64,000 nucleotides of DNA. Source: Lineus longissimus. Its lineage: Eukaryota; Nemertea; Pilidiophora; Heteronemertea; Lineidae. How positions within the stretch are numbered: the stretch's first letter is position 1; each line of letters begins with the position of its first letter. A program made the translations under genes and the position numbers. Shown one piece after another: positions 45,801 to 56,979 of the stretch. The notes below the pieces were generated by a model. That model searched no databases. It was given only the letters and a program-made list of their open reading frames with translations, and had not been told where the DNA came from. The stretch is taken from positions 6,228,953 to 6,292,952 of the forward strand of contig NC_088324.1 of NCBI RefSeq assembly GCF_910592395.1. Reading direction: 5' to 3'.

Positions 45801-48800
45801 TACGTTTTGAGCTACATGTAGTTGAAGTTGAAGGCTTAGGAGAGTTAGCGCGTTGAACACTTGCATCATCACTGTGATCGGGACTATGTTTGAAATCAAC
45901 CTGTTCATAATCAAAGTCTCCTGCTGCCCCCAAATTATCATTGTCATCGTCTTCAAACATAAGCCTGCCAAGGGCTGCAGGCCCATCAGACGTTTTGGAC
46001 TTCAAACGAATGATATTTGATGGTGTAACAATGCAGTTTGGTTTTATTGCCCCTCCGGCAGGAAAATACAACTCATTGAATTCTTCATATAGCTTATAAA
46101 AGGATGTTGAGCCTTTCAGTTCTGGTTCACTGTCGGTTCCGATGCCAGAAATGGCATTCTTCCTCGTTACTGTACGAAAGTCAGTCCCAGTGTTCTTGAG
46201 GAAGTTTGAGATCGAGGAGCCTTCTGTTCCTAGGACACGACCAATTATGTCATAAAATTCGACCGTCTTCCCCTGTTTCTTCATTGCTAAATATATTCTG
46301 TGTTTTTCAATCAGCAGATTCAATGCACGCTCCCTTGATTCTTGGGTCCACGTGAACCTCTTCGGTTTCAATCCTGACATTCTGAAGTGAAATGGAAAAC
46401 AGATATTTAGGCCCAAAACAAAAATACCTTTCAGGTGCCAAAATGCATAATAATTTATTGGTATCAATTGATAGGCCAACCCCCTCAACTTCAGGCCCTT
46501 AAGCCAATAACGAATTAGTCCCTCTCCTCATCCTTGACATCCACATGCAACACAAACATAAAAAAATATATAGTAATTAATTGTAATTATTCCTGCGTGA
46601 ACCTATTGTCTGCTTTATGGCAGGATCAGGCCTAGGCCTAACCAACCTTCCAGTACGGGGACACCATATTTGGACATTGCCCCACCCGGACAATAATCAG
46701 GCCAAACGTTTGAATTGCCATCGCGCCCCCCCCCCCCCCCCCACTTATCAAAAATAAAATATTGACCGAGTGTTGTGAAAATGAGAGGCAGAATCGACCA
46801 CAGACAGAGATGCCTTCAAATGAGCAGTCTCGGCACTCGGCACTTGACAGCCTTAAAGTCACCAAAAATTGGCCCTCAAAGTCAAATGTCAGAAACCTCT
46901 CCCCCCAAGCCTCCGTCCATCCCATGGCCCTTTGAGTATCCTCGTCCCATCCTACTCCTGGACTCCAGGACATGTACAGGGGCTTCTTGGCCTACGATCC
47001 CTGGCTAGACATGCCCCCACCGACCACCTGGTCCTCTATACTCATGAATGACATGATACTCCGGTCGTGATGACATTGCCAGCCTAGTGGGCTACTAGTT
47101 AGTCGTAATCATGCCATGAGTTTGAAATGTTGCCAGTACAAAGTGGCCCATTTTGTCAAATCACCCCATGTAATCAAGCCACAATCCAATCATATTATGG
47201 CTATAGGAATGTATGACAACAATAAATGAAAACTCACCTTAAAAATCTCCTTGAAATCGATAAAATTTGTATTTCTGACAAATGTTTTCAATGTTGACAA
47301 TTTTTATTTGAGGCGTCTGCTACAATTCTTGTCAGGCAAGATCGGAAGCGGTTACAATAGGGAAACAACAGTAACAACGACAACAACATGCAAGTTTGGT
47401 TTTTCCAAGGTTTTATCTCTGTCCATCTTGGTGTTAGTTTTACCTGCAGAATAAAACCTCTTCTTAGTTTCAGCCCAGGTTTTAGGTGTTTAGATAAAAC
47501 CAGGTGTTGGTGTTAAACTAAAACCTCGAATTGGTCTTATCCAGACATAGGTTTTTAGGGGTAGAAATTAAGAATAAAACTGACACTAACACCCAACACT
47601 AAAACCAAAACCAACTTTGAAATCACCCATTGTCCTGTCATAGGATAATGTTCAATTCATGCCATTTGAAAAAGACATGAGTAAGCCAAAGTTTGAAGAA
47701 AGCATTGATGCATTCTGATTTGAATGATCACTTAACTTTGAATGGGCCTAGATCAGTAGATGACTGACCAACACTAAAGCTGACCTGTCCGAAATTACAC
47801 TTTATTTCCAATCATGAAAAATTCAGTACATTCGGTTTTTCACAATGTCCTTTTCTAAATCAAGTCTCATTACTTTTAAGGTACATTCAGATTTCTGACC
47901 ATGGGAACAGTGGAAGTATAAGGCATCACCTGGATCATTATTCTCAAGGTCATCAAAATCAATCTCATTGTCCTCAGCATCTTCATCTGCATCTTCGAGA
48001 AGGTCATTAGCAATATTTTTGTACTCCCCATTTTCATTCGGGACGAGTCCCGCTACCTGAAAGGCACGTGCTGTGGATTCAGGAGGGACGTCATCCCAAG
48101 CTCGGCTATGTAAAACAGATGCAAGGGGTATTCTGGGACTGGTGCCATCGGCTGCAGTATTTGCATGCTTCCAGTCTTTCCAGCGGCGCTGACGTGAGCT
48201 TTAAATGCCCTCATAATGGTCAAGTCCAAAGGTTGACTCATAGATGTGCACCGCGCGGGAATGTTATCAAGGAGCACACCAGCTCCTACAATAGGGGCAC
48301 AGAATTCACCAGCCAAGTGAGGTAACTGATCTAAGAGTAAAAGCCTTGTATTTGGTTCAAATTCACCAATGAATGGAGAAAAGACTTCATCAAGCCAATG
48401 TTGGAGTGTGTCATGATTCCCCCACCCTGACCGTGATGAAGTGACGCGGACATTTTCAGGAATGTTTCCAAGTCCACGAATTTCTCGGAAGAAGCCTGGT
48501 TCTCTGAACACAATATGGGCTGGCATTTTTTCCCCATTAGATCCAAATGTCAACCCAACGGTGCATCCTAGTTTAGTATTGCCCCTTGAAATTTTAACGT
48601 CAACATCCCTCTGTCCCGGAGTAGCTGCCGTATACATGGCCAGAAAGTCCAACTGACAAAAGGTTTGATTCATATTGTAAATTGCATGTTGCCTCACTCT
48701 ACCCCTGACGTTTCCTTGAAATCGGCGGACACGCTCATTAGCGTCAACTGGAATCGAAGTCGTGTTTCTTGTCTTGCGACGAAATACAATACCTTTCCGT

Positions 48801-51800
48801 TTCAAGAAATCGCTGATCCATCCTGGAGAGAAAGATGGACCGCTCCGGTCGGTTCAAAAGGTAGTTGTCTCTATCATCACCTGGAAGCTCATCCCACCAG
48901 CGGTGGAATTCCAGCTCGGCAGCATGGACCCGATCAACTCTGGATACGGGGAGGGCAAGACGAGAAATTCGAGAAATCGGTTGTAAACCTGCTCCTCCAC
49001 TTGTGGTCACCATCCGTCGTGGTCGCTTCTAACCCTCCTACTTTGAGCATTGTTCTCGGTCTGCTCCATTAACATTTCCCGATTTGCTATCCATCTTCGC
49101 AATGACGTAACTGCAAACCCGAAGCGTCTGGCATACTCTGCCACATTAAGCAGCCAACCATGTTCAATCGCATGTTCGCAATCGAGGACGTGGCGCAATC
49201 GTACAGTTACACTATAGCTGTTGTGAAGTCGTGGTAGTCTAGGACTATCAACTTCATCATCCTCATCAGTGTCCATACCAATGGCAGTTGAGAGTATGAA
49301 CAAGATACAACATATGTTTTCGAATTTTCGCATTGGGCATTATCTCCAGCTGGAAAAGGTCTGTCCTGAAGCTCATAGGCCTGCATGTACCATAAACCTA
49401 CCCTTTACTTATTACATCACGGCAATAATCGAGTCAAACAGTCCACACGCATGGGAACATCAAGCCTGGCTGAAAATTGATAAGGCCAAGTTGACGCTAC
49501 TCCAGGATCTAATGCTTACCTGATTCTCCCATTATGGGCCGCAAATTGGTTTTGGCTGTAAACTAGTCCGAAGACCGATAAAATCCGAACTTACTGTATA
49601 TACTAACTGGCTTGAGGCCACTTCGGGTCACTTTAGCCCATTGGTAATAGGAAGGTTTCGCACCGTTACGAACTACGAAAACCGAGCACGAAAATCGAAA
49701 GAAGACGAAGAAATATTCTCATAGGGGAGCAAAATCTAAAGTCTTCTCCTGCTTCTTGGCTGGGGAAGCTTAATGTAACGAAGAATTGGAAATAGTTTTA
49801 TTATAATAGTGGATAAAAATCAATAGTCTTCACCAGCCAACAAGCTTAATCAACAACATTACCTAACATCCGGAAAGCAACTATCACTGACATGTTTGCC
49901 ATCACGTGACCAGTTCAATTTCTATCATTTTTATTTCGTAGCCTATCTGGAAATGCGAAGTACGTCGAGTCTCTAGTTTTTGGGAAAGTGCTTCAGTTTA
50001 ATGATAAGCACGCATCTGCAACTCTACCTTATATAAATACATTCAAATACAAACATATTACAATTACCTTTTATATAAGATTCCTTCAGGGCAAGCTTGT
50101 CCAAAAGTGGGTATGTTTCTGTACTGATGTAGAAAGAATTTGCGTAGGAAATAACCAAAATCAGCTAGTGAGGATTGGTGTGTGGCACAGGGATACCTCT
50201 AAACAGATCAATGTGCGATACATTTTTCACTTTTACATCGGCTATCAGTCGATTGTCAGTCGCAAATGTTGGCAGCATATTGCTGTTACAATTACCAGGA
50301 ATAAGTCTATTCCTAAGCCCCATGTCAAACTTTATAGGAACGGGAACCTCTTAAGAATGACAAAGTGTAAGCGATATAAAGAAAAGCATGTGTGGAGAAA
50401 GGTTTCATTTTTGGGTAAATTCATTCAAATGAATCAAATGTCGAATTTTAGGTTTGACCCAACTATAGCGACAAAACTTGATATTTTGAGGAGCAAAAAA
50501 AGAGGTAGGTTGGTCAACTCGTTAAATATCTGAGCCTGAGGGCTTCACCACCACTTTGAAGACGAGTTTATTATTTTCATATGATACACTGGTCCGACTG
50601 GGAATTTTAGGAAATTATTGTGCTGGGAGACGTAGTAGACGCACTGCCAGTGTATTTTTATGTGTTCAAGCAATTACAAGTTATGTCATCTGCCACCGAG
50701 GTTGTTTGGGGCTCTCCCCGATTCGCCAAGCAAAAAGGAAACATCTATATCTACAGCAAGACGTCACAGCGTAGATATATGGCTCCATGCAGCGCCTTAC
50801 TAGTGCATCGGTCCTCATGGAGAGGATCGACGCATGGAGGGCTGACTCGGTTCAAATCGGAGTCAACATCGGAATAGCATGATAATTCGGGCGGATTTGG
50901 AATTTTTCCTTTTTTTGTGAACTTTGTCGATGGAAACAACTTTATAGAGGTGACTGGGCAGCCGACAGCTTGGGAATACTGCCCTTACTAATACCAACGG
51001 TCCTTCAAACAAGCATATTTTGGCTCAAATTTAAATATTAGCTTCTTGTCTCCTCCAATAATGAACTTTGGAATAGCTTTATAGTACAATTTGAGAAATA
51101 TTGGCATCTGTTCAACAAGATAGCTGCCGAAACATGAGCATTAGTTGCAGCGAACATATGCCGAACAGGGTATATCGCAAAAGCTTTCTTCATTCTTGAT
51201 ATTGTGCTGCTCGAGGGGAAATTGCTGAAAACAATGCATAGGCCTATTCGTGAATGTGGCAGTTGTCTTTATGTCTAAAACGCCTCGAGAGCTTTTTCAA
51301 GTAATAAAAGCTTAATAGCTATCCAGATCAGAGTTCAATATATTTACAGTAATATAGTAATACACTGTTGGGCAAAATGGTTGTCACCCCTGCGATGGCA
51401 TATATGATTGCATAATCATTTCTAATTTATTTTGATACGGTAAACATTAATGAGTGGAAACTTTGCAGTTGTACACACATGGTATTAGCGGGTGTTTTTG
51501 GACCACAAACTTGCACATGTTTGCCATCAATTGCTTATTAATTGACATTTTATCTACGGAGGCTCATCAGGGACCTTAACTATGGAAAACATCTTTGTCA
51601 TTGTTTCACTCTTTTCTCTCCATCTGACCAGATTTGATTGTTCAAATTGATAGGAATTGCACAATTGGGTAATTTCTCACTGCTTGCATACCTAATATCG
51701 CGTATTGCCCCCACGGGCTGAAATGAGCGCTGCAATTCGTCGGGACATGCTTGTAACGCCTTCGTTGGGGGATTTCGCCCCAAATACGGATAATTGCATC

Positions 51801-53416
51801 ACCAAGGTCGGCAAGGTTCTGAGGCTGAGGGTCCAAATTTTCGAGTTCTCTGCCGATATGGTCCCACAGGTGCTCTATGGGTTCATATCCGGGCTGTAAG
51901 GACACCAGTCCAGACGGTTGACGTCTTGTTCGTGCAAGAAATTGTTCACTATTGCTGCTCTGTGGGGGTCTGGCGTTGTCGTCTGCAGGTGTCCAGTTGT
52001 TGCCGAAGTGGGCCCTTGCTTCTGGCAGCACGTGATCTCGGATGATCTCCAGATAGAGGAGACCGTTTACATTTTGCTCTAGGACGCGGACTGCAGTTTT
52101 TCCATGATAATGAATGGTGCCCCAGATATGGACTGAACCACCTCCAAATGGAACACGCAGGGCTACACAGTCTTCCCGAAGCTGCTCGCCTGGTAATCGA
52201 CGAACTCTGACCCTGCCATCAACGCGGAACAGCAAGAAACGGGAATCGTCACCAAAGACGATGTGGCGCCACATTTCGTCCGGCACGTCAGCATGCGCTC
52301 TCGCCCACAGTAGCCGTCGACGTTTTGCCGCATCTGTCAATTTTGGACAGACTACCTGCCTTCTTGCATGATACCCGGCAGCAATCAGCCTACGGTTTAC
52401 CGTTGTCCGACTAGCGTCAACATTATCCAGGTTGTGCCAGTCATTGCACAGCTGTGTCGTCGTTTTCTTACGATCTGCACGGCAACGACGCAAGAGATGA
52501 CGGTCGTCTCTTTCATTAGAGATGCGAGGTCGACCAGTAGATCTCCGAACGTTACCATTACCGTCCTGTCGCCACTTCGAAATCCACCTTTGCACCGTCC
52601 TTTTCGAAAGTCCCATTACTTCGGCGATGGCGCCAGGACCTTGCCCGCTGCGCCACCTTCCAATGGCCTCCCCTCGCTGAATTTGGCTGTATTGGCCGGG
52701 AATGACAAGTTCTCCATTTGCTGGTCAAGAAAATCTAATAGGATTGCGTTGGTTAACCAGGAGAATGCACGAACACCTAGTCGGCTGTGGACTAGGCATA
52801 GGAACGAAAGGACATGGTCAGCAGAAACACTCCTTTTATAGTGTCTTATTACATCACACGACTGCCATACCACGAAATTGAATTAGGTCACTCATGTCAA
52901 TTTCAATCTAAGAATGGAAGAAATCTGACCATGATTGTGGAGAAATATTGATATAAACCTGAAACTCACAATTTTCTATAGGAGTGACAACCATTTTGCC
53001 CAACAGTGCATGTCTATAGTATGAGAAGTTCCTTATATGTAAATTGTCGATCAGACGAATGCTAAGCCAACTATGTGCCAAAGTATAAACCAGGCACAAG
53101 ACCAATGATACTGGGTTAAGGAAGTTTTGTTAATGCTTTCCACTCTTCCGTAGCATTCTTGTTCACCAAACAAGGTACAGTGCACGAAACTTTACAAGAA
53201 TTAGTAGTTGTGGAACATATTCGATCTAAGCTTGATTGTACCAGAGAATGCTTGAGACAATTCATGACTGGTGAGGCAGAAAAGTGTCTCGGGTTCCTTT
53301 ACGAAGTCAGAAGAACCAGTTGTGCGGTTTACAACGTATTTGTGTCGATCTCATCTTTAAATAATTATGGAGCGACAACAACCAGGTACCAACGACAGGA
53401 ATTTGCATGTACCTAA
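42746..53416 (+). CDS. Gene copy F: secreted LamG-like + PAN-like protein (4 exons, intact ORF, insertion-laden)
   Basis: Exons: 42746-42845, 43200-43242, 49942-50504 and 53154-53416. The sum is 969 nt, 322 residues. Architecture as copy B but with the class II LamG variable window and extra cysteines (VCFCTDVERIC). Intron 2 is expanded by a pogo element that itself contains a Harbinger element. Intron 3 carries a deletion near 50639 and a Tc1-like element (51363-53008). All coding exons stay open despite this load. Confidence 0.52.
43865..45131 (+). pseudogene. Harbinger (HARBI1-like) transposase, two exons, one-base frameshift
   Basis: Exon 1 43865-44126 ends CTTCAG|GTATAT. Exon 2 starts at 44438 after TTTGTTTCAG. 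They join in phase 1 to read LASGGYYRQVAYTYGVATS, an HTH typical of the family. DDE_4-type core: Asp in LYIDGL (44635), Asp in LGDPAYRN (44871), Glu in IVERSIG (44985). Near 44673-44676 a G appears to be missing, shifting frame between RIQRPAHAG and YYCGRAGK. Otherwise open to the stop at 45131. Could be an assembly error. A 22-base poly-G run lies in the intron. Confidence 0.85.
44180..44202 (+). repeat. Long poly-G run in the Harbinger intron
   Basis: A run of about 22 G bases, separate from the intron 1 poly-G tracts. A C16 run also occurs at about 46727-46742 in the same element. Confidence 0.85.
45529..46380 (-). CDS. Harbinger Myb/SANT-like DNA-binding protein
   Basis: 283 residues from MSGLKPKRFTW. 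N-terminal Myb/SANT-like trihelix (FTWTQESRERALNLLIEKH), a middle acidic linker and a C-terminal helical part (FQSKYLKLVEQQNAILADIAEEL) similar in style to NAIF1-type partners that carry the transposase into the nucleus and to the ends. Convergent to the transposase. A start further upstream adds 36 residues without family character, so I start at 46380. Confidence 0.8.
   Translation of the reverse strand: MSGLKPKRFTWTQESRERALNLLIEKHRIYLAMKKQGKTVEFYDIIGRVLGTEGSSISNFLKNTGTDFRTVTRKNAISGIGTDSEPELKGSTSFYKLYEEFNELYFPAGGAIKPNCIVTPSNIIRLKSKTSDGPAALGRLMFEDDDNDNLGAAGDFDYEQVDFKHSPDHSDDASVQRANSPKPSTSTTCSSKRKASARQAAPGTMKQQKVEQEFLNTSSTFQSKYLKLVEQQNAILADIAEELSLIRKGYYVAENIVARVVGEESAEDKPASNDQQPPSPLTT
47919..49276 (-). 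pseudogene. pogo/Tigger-like transposase, unit 6, broken
   Basis: Open for 250 residues over the catalytic core (48053-48805), with NMNQTFCQ, LLLLDQLPHLAG (a Phe/Arg stretch lost) and SQPLDL. The N-terminal part is in other frames. Tyr codon replaces the usual stop, as in unit 3. Confidence 0.72.
49942..50504 (+). CDS. LamG-like exon of copy F (intact, class II)
   Basis: Open for 563 nt. Compared with copy B it has one change in the first 33 residues after LQF, about 20 changes in the next 55 and about 13 in the last 95. Ends LRSKKR before the AGAG|GTAGGT donor. Confidence 0.6.
51363..53008 (-). mobile_element. Tc1-like DNA transposon, unit 6
   Basis: Same TIRs, same target site, same length (1646) and same mutated right flank as in unit 3, so it was copied with the unit rather than inserted independently. 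Confidence 0.9.
51600..52714 (-). pseudogene. Tc1-like (DD34E) transposase, unit 6, frameshifted
   Basis: Shares the three frameshifts of the unit 3 copy and differs from it by ten residues over 324. In the shifted frame it keeps Asp in the SPxMNPIEH motif where unit 3 has Asn. Confidence 0.85.
53154..53416 (+). CDS. PAN/Apple-like terminal exon of copy F
   Basis: 263 nt, phase 1, intact. FMTGEAEKC and YNVF variants, ends QEFACT-stop. Lies 145 bases after the Tc1-like element, as in copy C. Confidence 0.52.
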
Positions 53417-53535
53417 AGTAATAGAGCTCACTATCTAAGGAACAAAGCAAGATATTACATTTTCATTGAAACAAAATTGTTGTAAATCATCTGACCCATC
53501 TTTTCTGAAAATGGCATGACGATAGCACTGATAAT

Positions 53536-54899
53536 GAAACTGCCAGGGGCCATTGTGCTCACCGTATAGATATTTTGTGCTTTGGACTTCATCCAGATTA
53601 AGAAACATTGTACATGTATAGTATATAGTTCAAACCAAAGTCGGTATGACATGTGATGTATCGTTGCTTGCAGTAAGTACCATAAGAATATCATCAAAAA
53701 CAAGTCACTAATGAAAAAGATATTGCACGTTTAACCTATTTTAGTTTTTGCCTCCTGGTGGCCGAGTTGGTACCAGTTCAGATCGAAATTCGGTGTCCGA
53801 GGTTACATGACGTAGGGAGTCATGTGTATCAAATTTCAAGTTCAAAGCTTTAGTGGTTAAGAAACGTGCCATTGTTACAATCAAACGACCAATTTACGCC
53901 ATTTGACCTCTGTGACCTTGAAAAGCAGGTCAGATCAAAAACTCATATGACATGTGATGTATCCTTGCCTGACCTAGGGGGTCCTTTAAACAAAGTCTCA
54001 AGTTCATAGCCCTAGGGGTTAACAAACGTTCCACAGATTCGATCAAATGGCCAATTTACACCATTTGACCTCTGTGACCTTGACAAGTATGTCAAATCAA
54101 AAACCCGTATCATATGTGATGTATCCTTGCTAAGAGTATCTACCATAAAAATTTTACCAAAATCTAATCAGTAATAAGCGAGATATGGCACTATTCAAAT
54201 TTTTGGTTTTGGCCACCTGGGGGCCAAGTTAAAAATCAGACCAGAACGAAAATCAGTGTCACAGGTCATCTGACCTAGGGGGTCTTGTGTACTAAGTTTA
54301 AAGTTCATAGCTTAAGTGGTTAAGAAACGTGCCATATTTACACACAAACGGCCAATTCACACCATTTGACCTCTGTGACCTTGAAAAGTACGCCACATCG
54401 ACCTGATTTTTTGTGAACATGTAGAGCTATGTAACAGGTGTCTACATACCATATTTAAAGATTATAGGACGAATAAAGACAAAACGTGCCACTATCGGTG
54501 AAATTTTAGAGTTTGACCTCTGTGACCTTGAAAAGTAGGTTAAATCAAAAACCCGTATGATATGTAATGTATCCTTGCTAGGGGTACATACCATGAAATG
54601 TTTCTCAAAAACAAATCAGTAATAAATGAGATATTGCACATTTTAACTTTTCGGTTTTAGCCCCCTGGTGGCAAAGTCAAGAGTCAGACCGGAGCGAAAT
54701 TCAGTTTCAGGGTACATATGACCTTGAGAATGATGTATATAAAGTTTCAGGTACATAGCACAAGCGGTTAAGAAACGTGCCACAGGATACGACGACGACG
54801 ACGGACGACGACGACGACGGACGACGACGACGACGGACGACGACGACGACGACGGACGACGGACACTGCGGTATCGTATAGACTCCCCTACGGTGAGCC
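53536..54899 (+). repeat. ~1.4 kb interspersed repeat with TGACCT half-sites and GAC satellite, unit 6
   Basis: Same insertion point and AAT flanks as in unit 3, 27 bases shorter overall, mainly from a deletion near 53969 that removes a half-site cluster. Satellite at about 54790-54863. Confidence 0.75.
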
Positions 54900-55022
54900 A
54901 ATAAGTGAGCTGCGAGCTAACGACTGAGATAAACAAGAGACAAGGTAGCTCATCAATGTGGTACAAATTAGTTACGTGACTGAAAAAATCTAACCCACTC
55001 GCACAACTTCACATATTACCTA

Positions 55023-55984
55023 ATATTATCAGTGCAGTGCCCTAGTAAGCGCGCAGCGCCTTTAGGTTGGGGGGAAACCCCCCAAACCCCCTGGTTGGGA
55101 CCCTGCTATAGTTCCTTCCGCCAATTTTTGGCTTTAATAGACAGATTTCTCCGTGTAAACCCATTAGCAGTAACTCAACTCCATCGTCATAATAGCCGGC
55201 AAAGAAATGGAAAATGTCCCCCCCCCCGAAAGGTGTCCAGACTATCGTAGTCTGGGACTCTGGCAGATTCTAATGTAAAGTGCAAGCTCTATTGAACTCG
55301 CGCAACTGTCGCCATAAAAAATTGGTTGGAAAGGGTTTTTGCTGGCCAAGAGACTTGAAGACACTTATACTCTTGAGGAACACCAGACTGATGAACAAAG
55401 AACCTGAGGAACATAGAACCCTCTTCATACCTGGGAGAATAAAAAGCCTACTAGCGAATATTGATTATTCTTTAGAAAAAAACAGAAGATCTGCAAAACC
55501 AATGGTACCCCATAAAAACATACATTCCTCCTTCAGGTGTCTTCGGATCCCACCACGGCCCATGTGGAATTCGTTCAAAAGGTTTATTGAAATCTCAAAA
55601 TAAATTTTTTTTTCTCGAACCGCCTGCCCGTCTTTTGCTTCATTAATTCGGGATTATATCCATTTTAAGCATCTTTTGGATATTATTACTAAAGTTTCAA
55701 AAATCAAAACACATATGTCGGGGGGTAAACCCCCAGAAATTGAAGTTTGATTAAAAAACAGTGAGAATAATCGTGTGGTACTCTCTCGGAGCTCAGAATA
55801 GTCGAGTTGATTCATTCGCGCGTTTATCTCTTCTGGCGGCCATTTTAAGTCAAATTTAAGCCATTTGAAACGAATCCATGGACTTGAGAAACATTGTTTA
55901 CATTGGATACGTCGTATGCACGTAAACCATAGTAGCGCTTCGCAGAAAAGCCTTCGGCTTTTCGGCTTTTCTGCTGCGCGCTTA
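55023..55984 (+). mobile_element. GC-rich foldback-like insertion, unit 6 only
   Basis: Breaks the sequence ACATATTACCTA/TTATCCCTG that is continuous in other units. TAAGCGCGCAGC (from 55046) and GCTGCGCGCTTA (to 55984) are perfect 12-base inverted ends. 23 extra bases precede the left one. Inside are TTGGGGGGAAACCCCCCAA and a second GGGGGGTAAACCCCC hairpin. No recognised protein. Probably a non-autonomous element of unknown family. Confidence 0.65.
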
Positions 55985-56879
55985 TTATCCCTGAAAGTAA
56001 AAGCTCTCCGCCATGCAGGGTGAATCCCCCCTACAGGTAACTATGCAGCGACGTCAAGCCGATATCAACTACAGGAATTTTGAAAATTAAATCACAGCGA
56101 GTGGAGCTGCAAAATGATAATATGCTCCTAGGATGTCTGTACGGAAAGCTCAGGTGGAAAGGGGAAAAGGAAATGGGAAAAGCGTAATGCTGAAAGTATA
56201 AATCGCTTGAAATCTGCGGGTTTTTTGGTTGATGCGCTTGATAACAAGTTAGACCTGTAAGAAAGGCAAACTAATGAAGAAAAATGCCGACTCATATAAC
56301 GCATGAGACGATAATAATGACGCAATTAGTCACAAACAGCTCAATATTGATGACTCATCGAAAGTCTTTAAAAATCTATATCGTAAATGATGACTTGGAT
56401 ATTTGTACAAATTTTGACTTTCGCTCTTTTAAATTAATGATATGTACCACACACACACAAACAACGAGAGCATTGCTGTAAATACAATTGAAAGTTATTC
56501 CAAATTGTGATCATTGAAATTACAGGTGATAAAGATAGATACCTTTTTTATTGGCCACCCGATATATCCTTTCAAACTCAATCTACTTTCCACTCAAGCA
56601 AAAAATGATTTATTAGTAACAAAGACACAAGAAACATTTTGTTTCTCATAGCCAGAACTCGATCAATATAATAATTATATATATATTAAACGTATTGACT
56701 TCATATAGTTCATATAATGTAATATTACAACGGCGAATTCAAAGCAAAACTGGACATTCAAGGCACTAGGTCGTATTCGACTTGGTACAAGAGTAAGACC
56801 GATTATGACAGTTGATCGGAATCATGGCATAGATTCCAAAAACGTGCTGTTAATTGACTTCAACTTTTGCTGGTGTTTG

Positions 56880-56979
56880 ATGGTGGCATCAGTGATGATT
56901 TCCTTGTCATACTTAATGTGCATATGTGCGCTTATAACACTTAATATAGGAGGTGTGACTGCTGGCTCTCCCCCGAAAG
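56880..56979 (+). CDS. Exon 1 of copy G: signal peptide
   Basis: MVASVMISLSYLMCICALIT, VTAG cleavage region intact. Donor CGAAAG|GTAAAA is weaker than in sister copies. Confidence 0.57.

Larger units (their letters stand above)
43401..47628 (+). mobile_element. PIF/Harbinger DNA transposon with two genes, unit 6
   Basis: Ends CGGTGATTTCAAAGT and ACTTTGAAATCACCC form a 14-of-15-base TIR, flanked by a 3-base ATT duplication (43398-43400 and 47629-47631). It carries a nuclease-type transposase (+) and a Myb/SANT-like protein (-), the standard two-gene set of the superfamily. Nested in the unit 6 pogo element. 4228 bases. Subterminal regions are dense in TTTTAG and CTAAAA motifs. Confidence 0.92.
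43266..49596 (-). mobile_element. pogo/Tigger-like DNA transposon, unit 6, split by Harbinger
   Basis: Left part 43266-43400, right part 47632-49596 (plus the 3-base duplication). Both TIRs and TA flanks are present. The left part resembles units 2/8, the right part unit 3. Confidence 0.8.

Noticed and set aside
46775-47454. Plus-strand frames between the Harbinger Myb-like gene and the right TIR
   Set aside because: Short, low complexity, no similarity I recognise; likely element non-coding sequence.
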